NCBI GenBank assembly: GCA_014946745.1 | Contig: JADCRD010000001.1 | Span: 310,001 to 374,000, forward strand | Direction: 5' to 3' | Source: Lysobacterales bacterium | GTDB lineage: Bacteria; Pseudomonadota; Gammaproteobacteria; Xanthomonadales; Xanthomonadaceae | Length of the DNA: 64,000 nucleotides | Shown: positions 8,736 through 17,798 of the stretch, in pieces | Layout: every line of letters starts with the position of its first letter | Position numbering within the stretch: the first letter of the stretch is position 1 | The notes under the pieces: model-generated | What the model saw: only the letters and a program-made list of their open reading frames with translations | Told to the model about the DNA's origin: nothing | Databases searched by the model: none | Program-made: the position numbers and the translations under genes

Positions 8736-9302
8736 ATGGCCACCTACGGTCTGAACGACGTCAAGAACGGACTCAAGATCATCCTGGACAGCGACCCCTA
8801 CGTCATTGTCGAGGCCGAGTTCATCAAGCCGGGCAAGGGCCAGGCCTTCACCCGCATCCGCGTGCGCAACCTGAAGAACGGCCGCACCACGGAGAAGACG
8901 CTGAAGGCCAACGAAACGGTAGAAGGCGCCGACGTCGTCGATACCGACATGCAATACCTGTACAGCGACGGCGAGTTCTGGAACTTCATGCAGCCCGACA
9001 GCTTCGAGCAGTTCAGCGCCGACGCCACCGCCATGGGCGATGCGGCCAAGTGGCTGAAGGGCGAGGAGATGTGCGTGATGACGCTTTGGAACGGCGCACC
9101 ACTGTCGGTGGCCCCGCCGAACTTCGTCGAGCTGCAGATCGTCGAGACCGACCCCGGCGTGCGTGGCGACACGGCCTCGGGCGGCGGCAAACCGGCCAAG
9201 CTCGAAACCGGTGCCGTGGTGCGCGTACCGCTGTTCATCGAGAACGGCGAATTCATCCGCTGCGACACCCGAAGCGGCGAATACGTGAGCCGAGTCAAGT
9301 AA
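8736..9302 (+). CDS. efp: elongation factor P
   Basis: A 188-residue translation factor that relieves ribosome stalling at polyproline stretches. The N-terminal KOW-like domain carries the modification loop KPGKGQAF, in which Lys34 is the residue beta-lysylated by EpmAB. Two OB-fold domains follow, with [20 protein letters not shown] typical of EF-P domain III. CGGAG lies 7 bases before ATG 8736. The divergent epmB supports the EpmA/EpmB rather than the EarP (arginine) pathway, and Lys rather than Arg at position 34 agrees. Confidence 0.97.
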   Translation: MATYGLNDVKNGLKIILDSDPYVIVEAEFIKPGKGQAFTRIRVRNLKNGRTTEKTLKANETVEGADVVDTDMQYLYSDGEFWNFMQPDSFEQFSADATAMGDAAKWLKGEEMCVMTLWNGAPLSVAPPNFVELQIVETDPGVRGDTASGGGKPAKLETGAVVRVPLFIENGEFIRCDTRSGEYVSRVK

Positions 9303-9309
9303 GCCCCTC

Positions 9310-9332
9310 CGACCCGGCCCTGCGCCGGGTCG
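9310..9332 (+). terminator. hairpin after efp
   Basis: A 9-bp perfect stem (CGACCCGGC, 9310-9318, with GCCGGGTCG, 9324-9332) and a 5-base loop start seven bases after the efp stop. No T-tract follows, so termination may be partial. Confidence 0.6.
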
Positions 9333-9375
9333 GTGCTATAGGGCGACTGGAAACCGTACAGGAGGCATGGAGCGC

Positions 9376-10704
9376 ATGCGTGAGATCGACCTGCTGATCG
9401 AGGCCGGCTGGGTGGTGCCCGTCGAGCCGCATGCCGTGGTGCTGGAGCAGCACGCCGTGGCGGTGGACGCCGGCCGCATCGTCGAGCTGCTGCCGATCCC
9501 GGCGGCGCGCGCGCGCTACGCCGCCCGCGAGACCGTGAGCCGTCCCAGGTCCGTGTTGATTCCGGGCCTCGTCAACGTCCACGTGCACAACCCCATGACC
9601 CTGATGCGCGGCTTGGCCGATGACCTGCCGCTGATGACCTGGCTGAACGATCACATCTGGCCGGTCGAGGGCGCGGTGATCGGCCGCGAGTTCGTCGGCT
9701 GCGGCGTCGAACTGGCGGTGGTTGAGATGCTGCGCGGCGGCACCACCACCTGCAACGAGAACTACTTCTTCCCTGATGCCGCCGCCGCCACCTACCGGCG
9801 GATGGGCTTCCGCGCCTGCGTCGGCCTGCCGGTGATCGATTTCCCCACCGCCTGGGCCGCCTCGGACGACGAGTACTTCGACAAGGCCCTGGAGCTGCAC
9901 GACGCCCTGCGCGGCGACGCCCTGGTCAACACCGCCTTCGTGCCGCATGCGCCCTACACGGTGAAGGACGCGAGCTTCGAACGCATCCGCCTGCTCGCCG
10001 ACCAGATGGGCCTCGTCGTGCACTGCCACGTGCATGAAACTGCGCAGGAGATCGAGGACTCGCTCAAGCAGTACGGGCAGCGCCCGCTGGCACGCCTGCA
10101 GCGGCTGGGCCTGGTGAACTCGCAGCTGCTGGCCATCCACATGACCCAGCTCACGCCCGCCGAAATCGAGCTGTGCGCGGCCCAGGGCGTGTCGATCGGC
10201 CATTGTCCGGAATCCAACCTCAAGCTGGCTTCGGGCTTCTGCCCGATCGAGGCCCTGCGCCGCGCCGGCGCCAACATCGCACTCGGCACCGACGGCTGCG
10301 CCAGCAACAACGATCTCGACATGTTCGGCGAGATGCGCACCGCCGCGTTGCTGGCCAAGGGCGTGGCGATGGATGCCGCGGCACTTGATGCCCCCAGCGC
10401 GCTGCGCATGGCCACCCTCGGCAGCGCCCGGGCGATGGGGATGGAAGACACCATCGGCTCGATCGAGCCCGGAAAAGCGGCTGACCTCGTGCTTGTCGAT
10501 CTCGATCAGCCCGAATCGCAGCCGTTCTACAACGTGATCTCGCAGCTGGTGTACGCCGGCGCGCGCCAGCAGGTCAGCGATGTCTGGATCAACGGTCGCG
10601 CGCGCCTGCGCGATCGCCAGCTGGTCGATGTCGATCTCGAAGCCTTGATGGCGCGCGTGGCTGAATGGCGCACGCGGATCGCCGGCATTCCGCGCCGCCA
10701 CTGA
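9376..10704 (+). CDS. TRZ/ATZ-family amidohydrolase (MTA/SAH deaminase-like)
   Basis: A 442-residue metal-dependent amidohydrolase. The first metal motif [11 protein letters not shown] lies early, then [10 protein letters not shown] and [13 protein letters not shown]. The last ligand is the Asp in [15 protein letters not shown]. These match 5-methylthioadenosine/S-adenosylhomocysteine deaminase and related TRZ/ATZ deaminases. A family member precedes ubiG in Pseudomonas, so the order is conserved. ATG 9376 is preferred over ATG 9367 because AGGAGG (9360-9365) lies one base before the latter but ten before the former. The substrate cannot be fixed from sequence; MTA/SAH or another aminopurine is likely. 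Confidence 0.85.
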   Translation: MREIDLLIEAGWVVPVEPHAVVLEQHAVAVDAGRIVELLPIPAARARYAARETVSRPRSVLIPGLVNVHVHNPMTLMRGLADDLPLMTWLNDHIWPVEGAVIGREFVGCGVELAVVEMLRGGTTTCNENYFFPDAAAATYRRMGFRACVGLPVIDFPTAWAASDDEYFDKALELHDALRGDALVNTAFVPHAPYTVKDASFERIRLLADQMGLVVHCHVHETAQEIEDSLKQYGQRPLARLQRLGLVNSQLLAIHMTQLTPAEIELCAAQGVSIGHCPESNLKLASGFCPIEALRRAGANIALGTDGCASNNDLDMFGEMRTAALLAKGVAMDAAALDAPSALRMATLGSARAMGMEDTIGSIEPGKAADLVLVDLDQPESQPFYNVISQLVYAGARQQVSDVWINGRARLRDRQLVDVDLEALMARVAEWRTRIAGIPRRH

Positions 10705-10774
10705 GCGCGCGCGGCCGCAGCCGAATCTTCAATGCCTATTGCGCAGTGGCGTCCCCTGCGCACTGGAGTCACCG

Positions 10775-11518
10775 ATGAACCCCCCCGCTGTGAACCAAAG
10801 CTCGCGCCGCGAGAACGTCGACCCCGCCGAGCTTGCGCGCTTCGGCCAGCTGGCCGCGCGCTGGTGGGACCCGAACGGGGAAGCCCGGCCCCTGCACGAC
10901 CTGAATCCCGCGCGTCTCGGCTACGTCGCCGAGCGCGTGGGACTGGATGGTGCCGAGGTGCTCGACGTCGGCTGCGGAGGCGGTCTGCTGTCCGAGGCGC
11001 TGGCCTCGCGTGGCGCCAGCGTCACCGCCCTGGATCTGTCTCCCGAAGTGCTGGAGGCGGCGCGACTGCACCTGTACGAATCCGGGCTGAAGGTCGACTA
11101 CCGCGAGCAGTCGGTCGAGTCGCTGGCCGAGCATTGCCCTGCGCGCTTCGACGCCATCACCTGCATGGAGATGCTCGAACACGTCCCCGACCCGGCTTCG
11201 ATCGTCGAGGCCTGTGCCCGATTGCTCAAGCCCGGCGGTCGTCTGTTCCTGTCGACCTTGAACCGCACGCCTGCAGCCTTTGGGCTCGCTATTGTCGGCG
11301 CCGAGTACGTGATGCGCCTGCTGCCGCGCGGCACCCACCGCTACGCCCAGTTCATCCGTCCGTCCGAGCTCGCCGGCGCACTCCGTCGCGCGAGCCTGGA
11401 GCTGGAGGACGTCAGCGGCCTGCACTACAACCCGCTGACGCGTTCGGCGACGGTGGGGGGGCACACCCAGGTCAACTACCTCGCCTGTGCAGTCAAGCCG
11501 GAGGCGGGCCGTGGCTGA
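10775..11518 (+). CDS. ubiG: ubiquinone biosynthesis O-methyltransferase UbiG
   Basis: A 247-residue class I SAM-dependent methyltransferase that performs both O-methylations of ubiquinone synthesis. [20 protein letters not shown] near residue 25 is the UbiG N-terminal signature. The SAM motif is [15 protein letters not shown], and motif II is [13 protein letters not shown]. The C-terminal [15 protein letters not shown] is diagnostic. ATG 10775 has GGAG 7 bases upstream; the longer open frame from 10739 lacks family residues. The stop overlaps the next gene's start by 8 bases, indicating translational coupling. Confidence 0.95.
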   Translation: MNPPAVNQSSRRENVDPAELARFGQLAARWWDPNGEARPLHDLNPARLGYVAERVGLDGAEVLDVGCGGGLLSEALASRGASVTALDLSPEVLEAARLHLYESGLKVDYREQSVESLAEHCPARFDAITCMEMLEHVPDPASIVEACARLLKPGGRLFLSTLNRTPAAFGLAIVGAEYVMRLLPRGTHRYAQFIRPSELAGALRRASLELEDVSGLHYNPLTRSATVGGHTQVNYLACAVKPEAGRG

Positions 11519-12179
11519 GCGTGGGGCGGTGCTGTTCGATCTCGACGGCACCCTGGTCGACAGCGCCGCCGATTTGCTGCATGCAGCGAACGTGCTGCGC
11601 GCGCGGCGCGGGCTTGAGGCCCTCGCGATGGGGCGCTTTCGGCCCTTCGTTTCGCGTGGCGCGCGCGCCATGCTGGGCGCCTCGTTGCCGGGATTCGCGC
11701 CCGAGGACGAATCGACCTTGGCCGAGTTCCTGAACGTCTATGCCGCGGCGGTGGCCGCGCATTCGTGTCTCTTCCCCGGCGTCGCCGCGCTGCTTGATGC
11801 GATCGAAACCCGGGGCCTGCGCTGGGGCATCGTCACCAACAAGGCCGAAGGCCTGGCCCGCCCGCTCTGCGAGGCGCTGGGCCTGTTGCCGCGCTGCGCG
11901 GTGCTGATTGGCGGCGACAGCCTGCCGCAGCGCAAGCCGCACCCCATGCCCCTGCTGGAAGCCTGCCGGCGCATCGACGCCGCGCCGGCCGCCAGCCTGT
12001 ACCTGGGCGACGACCCGCGCGACATCGAGGCCGCGCACGCGGCCGGCCTGCGTGGCATCGCCGTGGACTGGGGCTACTTCGACCCGGCGCATCCGCCGGC
12101 GGCCTGGGGCGCACAGCGGGTGATCAGCGCCCCGCTGCATGTGCTGGACGAGCCCCTGCTGCGCGAGCGTGCGGTATGA
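11511..12179 (+). CDS. mupP: HAD phosphatase, probable MupP (Gph family)
   Basis: A 222-residue haloacid-dehalogenase phosphatase with all motifs: DLDGTLVDS (motif I), IVTNK (motif II), [10 protein letters not shown] (motif III Lys) and [13 protein letters not shown] (motif IV). A cap domain lies between I and II. The sequence family is phosphoglycolate phosphatase (Gph). In Pseudomonas the gene directly after ubiG encodes MupP, the N-acetylmuramic acid 6-phosphate phosphatase of the peptidoglycan recycling bypass, and the same order here favours that role. GTG 11511 is chosen because GGAGG (11500-11504) precedes it by 6 bases. It overlaps ubiG, and its stop overlaps the next start as ATGA. 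The substrate is inferred from synteny. Confidence 0.8.
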   Translation: MAERGAVLFDLDGTLVDSAADLLHAANVLRARRGLEALAMGRFRPFVSRGARAMLGASLPGFAPEDESTLAEFLNVYAAAVAAHSCLFPGVAALLDAIETRGLRWGIVTNKAEGLARPLCEALGLLPRCAVLIGGDSLPQRKPHPMPLLEACRRIDAAPAASLYLGDDPRDIEAAHAAGLRGIAVDWGYFDPAHPPAAWGAQRVISAPLHVLDEPLLRERAV

Positions 12180-12976
12180 GCGAGGCCAGCCTGCAGGCGC
12201 AGATCCAGAAGCTGGAGGCGCGTCGTCCCGAACTGGCCCAGCAGACGATCTTCCTGCCGGCCGCGCAGCGCGATCGCATCGCGCTCTGGTATGCCTTGCA
12301 GGACGAGATCGAGGAGGCCTGCTTCGAGCTTTCCGAACCCTTCATTGCCCACACCAAGCTGGGCTGGTGGGCGGAGGAGCTGGAGCGCGGAGCGCGCGGC
12401 GAGGGGCGTCATCCGCTGGTGCAGGCCTTTTTTGATTTGCCAGCCGCACGCGCGGCGGACGCCGCACTGTGGCGCGGTTTGCCGCATGCGGCCCTCGGTC
12501 TGATCGAGCGTGAGTTGGCGCCGGGCTCGGTCGAACAGTCGCTGTCGGCGCTGCGCCCCTTGGCGTTCGCTTTGGATCAGCTGGAGCGCGCGCTGTTCGG
12601 CGGTGACAGCGCGGAATCGGACATTGCCATCGAGCTGCTGCTGCGTCGCCAGCAGCGCGCCGCGCTGGGGCACCACGCGCAGGCCCGGCTGCCGCGCAAC
12701 CTGCTGGCCCGGCATGGGCTGGCGCCCTCGCACCTGGCCGAGCCCGACAAGCGCACCGAACGCGCTGCGTTTGCGCGGGATTTCGCGGCGGCACTGCGTG
12801 AGCAGCGCGCCTCCACAGGCAGCCGCAGCGCGCGGCCACGAGCGCTGCAGACGGCTGTGTTGACGTGGCAGTTGAGTCGGCTGTCGCGCCACGGCGAGCT
12901 TGCGCCGCCGCGCGGCTTCGGCCTGATGCTTGCGCTGTGGCGGGCCGCCCGCGGCAGCGCGCCGCTGCCCGGCTGA
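12176..12976 (+). CDS. squalene/phytoene synthase-like protein of unknown function
   Basis: A 266-residue protein that starts inside the mupP stop (ATGA). Residues 35-85 (IALWYALQDEIEEAC, then KLGWWAEELER and HPLVQAFFD) resemble the N-terminal part of squalene/phytoene synthases and the NDUFAF6-like subgroup (R-x-WW-x-x-E-L followed by HP). I do not find the two Asp-rich DxxxD metal-binding motifs of active prenyl synthases. The C-terminus is Arg/Ala-rich and basic. It may be a non-catalytic member of the isoprenoid-synthase fold. Coupling with ubiG suggests a link to quinone or envelope metabolism, which is a guess. Confidence 0.65.
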   Translation: MSEASLQAQIQKLEARRPELAQQTIFLPAAQRDRIALWYALQDEIEEACFELSEPFIAHTKLGWWAEELERGARGEGRHPLVQAFFDLPAARAADAALWRGLPHAALGLIERELAPGSVEQSLSALRPLAFALDQLERALFGGDSAESDIAIELLLRRQQRAALGHHAQARLPRNLLARHGLAPSHLAEPDKRTERAAFARDFAAALREQRASTGSRSARPRALQTAVLTWQLSRLSRHGELAPPRGFGLMLALWRAARGSAPLPG

Positions 12977-13200
12977 GGTGCTTCGCGGGACACAGTGTTG
13001 TCGCCTGTGTGCGAGAGCGCTCAGCTCGCAGCCGGTATAGTCGCGCGCAGCCCCTGGAACGCCGACTCTGCCCGGCGCCGTGGTGCCTTCGGGTCCGCAG
13101 CAAATGTGCATGCACGATCGTGAAGGCTTGACGTGAAGGCGACAGCCCCCCACCTAAGGTGCAGCCGGCCAATCCCATGACCGATTACGAGGAGACACCT

Positions 13201-14187
13201 GTGTCCCCACCCATTGCCGACAACGCCGTGCGCGCAATGCCCGACATCGCCTCCGAAGCCAAGCCCGCCGTTGCTGGCGTGCTCGATTGGGTGGGCATGG
13301 GGCAGATCGAAGTGCCGGTGAGCGTGGCCAACGCCGAAGGGCAGACGGTCACTTCGGGAGCGCGCGTTACCGCCTTCGTCAACCTGAAGCGTCCAGACGT
13401 GCGCGGCATCCATATGTCGCGGCTGTACCTGCACGTCGACAAGACCCTCTCGAACGAGGCGCTGTCGCCGACCAGCCTGCGCCGTCTGCTGAAGGACTTC
13501 CTCGAGTCGCATGCGGAGCTGTCTGACCGTGCCTTCGTGCGCGTCGAGTTCGAGCATCTGGTGCGCCGCCGCGCGCTGAAGAGCGACAACTCCGGCTGGA
13601 AGAGCTACCCCTGCGTGATCACGGGCCTGATGGAGCACGGCCAGTTCCAGGTCGAGCTGTCGGTGCAGATTCCGTACTCCAGCACCTGCCCCTGTTCGGC
13701 GGCGCTGGCGCGGCAGCTCATCCAGGAGCAGTTCCAGACGGACTTCCCTTCGGGCGCGGGCATCGACCGGGACTCCGTCCTGGCGTGGCTGGGCACCGAG
13801 CGAGGTATTCGCGCCACGCCGCACAGCCAGCGGTCCACGGCCGAGGTTCGCGTGCGCCTGCTGCCCTCGTTTGCCAACTTCCCGATCATCGACGTGATCG
13901 ACCGCGTCGAGGGCGCGCTGAAGACACCAGTGCAGTCTGCGGTGAAGCGCGAGGACGAGCAGGCCTTCGCGTTGCTGAACGGCGAGAACCTGATGTTCTG
14001 CGAGGACGCCGCGCGTCGCATGCAGGCCGCTTTGAACGCTGACGAGCGCATCGCCGACTTCTGGGTGCGCGCCTCGCACTACGAAAGCCTGCATCCGCAC
14101 AACGCGGTGGCGGTGGCGGTGAAGGGCGTGCCCGGTGGCTATGCAAGCGGCCTGGACTGGATCGCCCGGCTCTCCGAGCACCATTGA
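13201..14187 (+). CDS. folE2: GTP cyclohydrolase FolE2 (type IB)
   Basis: A 328-residue enzyme that makes 7,8-dihydroneopterin triphosphate from GTP, the first step of folate and queuosine synthesis. Family signatures are VNLKRPDVRGIHMSRLY, the catalytic Cys region SSTCPCSAAL, TPHSQRSTAEVRV, and C-terminal SHYESLHPHNAVA. Unlike FolE, FolE2 accepts metals other than zinc and is often zinc-regulated; no clear Zur box is visible upstream. Three starts are possible (GTG 13159, ATG 13177, GTG 13201). GTG 13201 is chosen for the GAGGAG exactly 6 bases before it. The spacer 12977-13200 holds a TATAGT at 13036 but no convincing -35. Confidence 0.93.
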   Translation: MSPPIADNAVRAMPDIASEAKPAVAGVLDWVGMGQIEVPVSVANAEGQTVTSGARVTAFVNLKRPDVRGIHMSRLYLHVDKTLSNEALSPTSLRRLLKDFLESHAELSDRAFVRVEFEHLVRRRALKSDNSGWKSYPCVITGLMEHGQFQVELSVQIPYSSTCPCSAALARQLIQEQFQTDFPSGAGIDRDSVLAWLGTERGIRATPHSQRSTAEVRVRLLPSFANFPIIDVIDRVEGALKTPVQSAVKREDEQAFALLNGENLMFCEDAARRMQAALNADERIADFWVRASHYESLHPHNAVAVAVKGVPGGYASGLDWIARLSEHH

Positions 14188-14206
14188 GCCGAAAGCACCC
14201 CGCAAC

Positions 14207-14240
14207 GAGAACCCCGGCCTTGTGCCGGGGTTTTCGTTTT
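14207..14240 (+). terminator. terminator after folE2
   Basis: A 12-bp stem with one G-T pair (14207-14218 with 14224-14235), a 5-base loop CTTGT, and a T-rich tail TTTTCGTTTT. It is a typical rho-independent terminator and also lies just beyond the slp stop on the other strand. Confidence 0.85.
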
Positions 14241-14256
14241 CAGCGCGGGCCCGCGC

Positions 14257-14769
14257 TTACCAGAACGGCCGCCACCACGGACCCCAGTAGGGCGAGCGGA
14301 AGGGATAGGCATAGCGGTGGTCGATGCGTTCCTCGCGCTCTTCCCACAGGTAGACGACTTCGGCATCGAGTCGCGGATAGTTGAAGCTGTAGCCGCCAAT
14401 GGCGCGCGGCTCGAAGCCGCTGATCCGGCCGGTGAAGGTGACATCGCGGCCTTCCGCGAACAGTGCCGGGTCGTAGAAGCCACTGCGGCAGGCGATGAAG
14501 CGGCCGTCGGTGACCTCGCGCTTCAACTGCGGCTTGCCGTCCGACCGCAGCGGGCGCGACAGCACGGTGAAGCAGGTGCGGCTTGCCTCAGGCTCGACCG
14601 AGATGAGGCTGCCGCCCCAGCGCACGCTGGCCCCCGGCGTGCCCTGTTGGCTGGCCTGCTCCGGGCTGAGGGTGCTGAATTCGCCGCGGATGGGTTTGGG
14701 CCCCGAGGCGCAGGCGCTGAGCGCGAGCACCGCGCATGCGATGGGCAGCGAGCGAAGACGTGGACTCAT
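14257..14769 (-). CDS. Slp-family outer-membrane lipoprotein
   Basis: A 170-residue lipoprotein: a short basic start, a hydrophobic segment and a lipobox LSAC with Cys at residue 19. The rest matches the Slp (starvation-inducible lipoprotein) family, with VRWGGSLISVEPE, TCFTVLSRPL, CRSGFYDPALFAEGRDVTFTG and the aromatic C-terminus YWGPWWRPFW. Slp proteins are anchored in the outer membrane and are of unclear function. The start overlaps the tgpA stop by 4 bases, making it the last gene of the moxR operon. Confidence 0.85.
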   Translation of the reverse strand: MSPRLRSLPIACAVLALSACASGPKPIRGEFSTLSPEQASQQGTPGASVRWGGSLISVEPEASRTCFTVLSRPLRSDGKPQLKREVTDGRFIACRSGFYDPALFAEGRDVTFTGRISGFEPRAIGGYSFNYPRLDAEVVYLWEEREERIDHRYAYPFRSPYWGPWWRPFW

Positions 14770-16820
14770 GGCTTGACTCCTGTCGGTGCAGAGGAAGGAA
14801 CAGTCGCTCGATGCCGTCGCGGGCGGAAGGCTCGCAGCGCGCGGATCAGGCGGGCGCGCTCGGCGTCATCGGCATCGGCAGCGTAACGTTGGGCACTGTA
14901 AGCCCGAGTGAGTTCAAGCAGATCCGCGGCCAGCCGGGGCAGCGCCGCCGCCGCCCGGCGACCAAAGCTGAGTGGCGCTTCATCGGCGCGGCGCTCGATG
15001 CCGAGTTTGCCAAGCCTTCGACAGAACAGCAGCCAGGCCGCGACCAGCGGGTCGGCGCTGCGCGGGCCGCCGCGCAGCACCAGCCAAAGCGTGAGCGCGA
15101 GCGCGAGGCCGAACGCCCCGGCCAGCGCCAGCCCGAGCTCGCGCCAGTCGCTGGCATCGATGCCGAAGCTGAGCAGCAGGCTGCGCTGGCGCGCCGCATT
15201 GAAGCCGAGCACCAGCGTATTCCAGCCGTGGCGCAGCCAGTCGGCGGCGTCGAGCAGGGGGCCAAGACCCGACTTCCACCCCGACTGGGATTCCGCGTCG
15301 ATCGAGTTCCCGCCTTCAATCCGCTGCGGGGACACCGCGGCGGTTGGATCGATACGGACCCAGCCGCGCTCGTCCATCCAGATTTCGCTCCAGGCATGCG
15401 CATCGGACTGACGCACGAGCACATAGTCGCCGATGGGGTTGTAGAAGCCACCCTGATAGCCGGTGACGACGCGAGCCGGAATGCCCGCCATCCGCATCAT
15501 CACCGTGAAAGCTGAGGCGAAGTGTTCGCAGAACCCCTCGCGGGTCTGGAACATGAATTCGTCAACGCTGTGCCGACCCAGTGGAGCGGGGCTGAGCGAG
15601 TAGCTGAACTCCCGGTTGAACAGCTCCAGCGCTTTTGACACCAGCGCATCGTCGTCGAGCCCCTCAGCTTGCCAGCCTTGAACCAGGGCGAGCGTTTGCG
15701 GATTGAACTCCTCCGGCAGCCTCAGCATTTGCCTGCGCATGTGCGCAGACAGCGACGTCGCGACGACGCCTTCGATCGTGGACTCGAGTTCGAAGCGCAT
15801 GACATCGGTGAGCCGCCTCGCCGAAACCACGCTGTCGTCCTGCAGAAGCTGGAGGCCTTCAGTCGCCGCCAGCGTCCGAGGATCCACCGCGTCAAGACCG
15901 ACAACCCAGTGACGCTCATTGGGTTCCTGGGTCATCCGATATCGGAATCGCTCGCCTTCGCGAAGGGCTGAAGGCAAGGGCTGCGGCTGCGACAACCATG
16001 GCGAGAATGCCCAGGTTCGACCATCGAACTGGGTCAGGACCGGACCTCGCCAATAGAGCCGCTGCTCCTCTGGCCGAGCTCCGATGAACTCGACGCGCAG
16101 AACCGGAGTGTCGTCGCCGATCAGATTCAATATGTCGCCGGGACTCATTCGATCGCTCAGGCCGGTCTTCGCCTGATCCGAGTTCTCCGGCAGCCCCCAC
16201 AGCGGCTGCGGCAGCCGCGGGAAGAGCAGAAAGCCCACCGCCGCCAGCGGCAGCGACAGCAGCATGAGCAGGCCCGTGGCGCGCAGCCGGCGTGCGAGCC
16301 CGGGAGCTTCCGTGGGGCTGCCGCTTTCGATTTCGCTGACCCTTGCCAGCGCGGTGAGGATCAGCACCGCCGACAGCAGCGCCAGCAGCAGGGTCAGCGG
16401 GCCCTGGTCCTGCAGGAACGCGGCCATGATCGCGAACAGGCTGAAGCTCAGCAGGGCGCGTGCGTCGCGCAGCGTGTTCGTCTCCAGCAGCTTCAGCGCC
16501 AGCATGGTGGCCAGCAGGCCGGCGCCCGTGTCGCGGCCGAACTTGAAGCCGTAGATGTAGAGCACCACGCCAGCCACGCCCAGCGTCAACAGCAAACGCA
16601 GCCAGGCCGGGATGTGGGCGCCCCGCAGGCCTGCACCGGCGCCGGCCAGGCCCAGCAGCAACAGCAGCGGACCCAGCCAGCCGCTGAGCTGCAAGCCCAG
16701 CGGCAGCAGGGCTGCGAGGCCGGCGGCGACGCACCAGCCGAACACCGGCAGCGACAGGCGCGGCAGGGGCGCGGGTTCACGGCCAAGCAGAGCGCCGAAG
16801 CGGGCGATCAGCGCGCTCAT
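14766..16820 (-). CDS. tgpA: TgpA-like membrane transglutaminase/protease
   Basis: A 684-residue inner-membrane protein. The N-terminal DUF3488 region has several membrane helices (residues about 25-200). A periplasmic transglutaminase-like core follows, with the catalytic Cys at 431 (REGFCEHFASAF), His in SDAHAWSEIW and Asp in RIDPTAAVSP. One more membrane helix near residue 565 precedes a cytoplasmic DUF4129-like tail. In Pseudomonas TgpA is an essential membrane protein with a periplasmic transglutaminase-like domain. The start lies 4 bases inside the DUF58 stop, and the order moxR-DUF58-tgpA is canonical. Confidence 0.9.
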   Translation of the reverse strand: MSALIARFGALLGREPAPLPRLSLPVFGWCVAAGLAALLPLGLQLSGWLGPLLLLLGLAGAGAGLRGAHIPAWLRLLLTLGVAGVVLYIYGFKFGRDTGAGLLATMLALKLLETNTLRDARALLSFSLFAIMAAFLQDQGPLTLLLALLSAVLILTALARVSEIESGSPTEAPGLARRLRATGLLMLLSLPLAAVGFLLFPRLPQPLWGLPENSDQAKTGLSDRMSPGDILNLIGDDTPVLRVEFIGARPEEQRLYWRGPVLTQFDGRTWAFSPWLSQPQPLPSALREGERFRYRMTQEPNERHWVVGLDAVDPRTLAATEGLQLLQDDSVVSARRLTDVMRFELESTIEGVVATSLSAHMRRQMLRLPEEFNPQTLALVQGWQAEGLDDDALVSKALELFNREFSYSLSPAPLGRHSVDEFMFQTREGFCEHFASAFTVMMRMAGIPARVVTGYQGGFYNPIGDYVLVRQSDAHAWSEIWMDERGWVRIDPTAAVSPQRIEGGNSIDAESQSGWKSGLGPLLDAADWLRHGWNTLVLGFNAARQRSLLLSFGIDASDWRELGLALAGAFGLALALTLWLVLRGGPRSADPLVAAWLLFCRRLGKLGIERRADEAPLSFGRRAAAALPRLAADLLELTRAYSAQRYAADADDAERARLIRALRAFRPRRHRATVPSSAPTGVKP

Positions 16821-17788
16821 GGCAGCAGCGCCAGGGCACGCAGGCCCGCGTGCAGGTGCCCGTCGCCGCGCCCGGGGCCGAGGTGCTCGCCGGGCAGGAT
16901 CAGCTCGGAGACCAGGCCCCGGCGCTCAGCCTCGACCAGCCAGCGGGCCAGGCGCTCGATGCGCTGTTCAGGCGGCAGGTGCAGCAGCTGGGCGTAGTCG
17001 AGCCGGACTTCCAGACCGGCCGGGCTTTCGAACTCGCGGACGATGGGCTTGCCGAGCTGGGCGCTGCGCTTCCAGGCCATCAGGCGCAGCGGATCGCCCT
17101 GCCGATGCTCGCGCAGGCCGTGGACCTCCTCGCTGGGGCTGCGCTGCCGGCGTACGCCGCTGCTGGCGCCGTCGCCGGGCAAGGGCGGGGCCTGGTCTTC
17201 CAGTCGGGGGTACACCAGCACCTGCGCCTGCGGGTTCAGCCAGCTCCAGACCACAAAGAGGCCGAGCGGCCACCGCGTCGAAAGCTTGATGCGACCGATC
17301 GGGTGCAGCCCGCGGCGCGCGGTGGCATAGGGCAGATTCACGCTCACATGGCGCTCCGGCAGCGCTTCGAACACCCGCGCGCGGCCTTCGCGCTCGACGC
17401 ACAGGCCGCGACGCGCGCGTCGCCCTTCGCCCTCGAAGCGAAGCCGCAGCTCGGCGGTCTCGCCGGCGTGCACGGGCGCGGCAGCGATCTCCACAAGACG
17501 CAGGCCCGACAGCCCAAGCCAGCCGCGCAGCAGAGCGGTGTGCACGCTGGAGGCCATCAGGAACACCAGCATCAGCGCCGGGTTGTTGTTGTAGTTGAGG
17601 GCGCCGGCGGCCATCACTGCCAGCAGGAGGCAGAAGAACAGGCCGAAGCGGCTGGGCAGCACATAGATGCGCCGGCGGTGGATCTCGATCGGCAGCGCTT
17701 CGGTCTCGCGCAGACGGGTCAGCGCCGGCAGCCGGCGCTCGGCCTGGGCCAGCGCGAAACGCCAGGTGCGGGCGGCCAGCGCGCGCAT
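16817..17788 (-). CDS. DUF58-domain protein of the MoxR operon
   Basis: A 323-residue protein with two adjacent membrane helices near residues 40-85 (FGLFFCLLLAVMAAGALNY and ALMLVFLMASSVHTALL). The DUF58 core follows, with VYPRLEDQAPPLPG and the family signature VHGLREHRQGDPLRLMAWKR. DUF58 proteins accompany MoxR AAA+ ATPases and often carry von Willebrand A-like folds, probably acting as MoxR partners or substrates. ATG 17788 begins 10 bases after the moxR stop. The frame remains open upstream, but that part is the antisense shadow of nothing conserved and overlaps moxR. Confidence 0.88.
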   Translation of the reverse strand: MRALAARTWRFALAQAERRLPALTRLRETEALPIEIHRRRIYVLPSRFGLFFCLLLAVMAAGALNYNNNPALMLVFLMASSVHTALLRGWLGLSGLRLVEIAAAPVHAGETAELRLRFEGEGRRARRGLCVEREGRARVFEALPERHVSVNLPYATARRGLHPIGRIKLSTRWPLGLFVVWSWLNPQAQVLVYPRLEDQAPPLPGDGASSGVRRQRSPSEEVHGLREHRQGDPLRLMAWKRSAQLGKPIVREFESPAGLEVRLDYAQLLHLPPEQRIERLARWLVEAERRGLVSELILPGEHLGPGRGDGHLHAGLRALALLP

Positions 17789-17798
17789 GCTCAGCGAC

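Noticed and set aside
12977-13200. A Zur box or pterin-type riboswitch upstream of folE2
   Set aside because: No palindromic AT-rich Zur-like sequence and no recognisable riboswitch core was seen.
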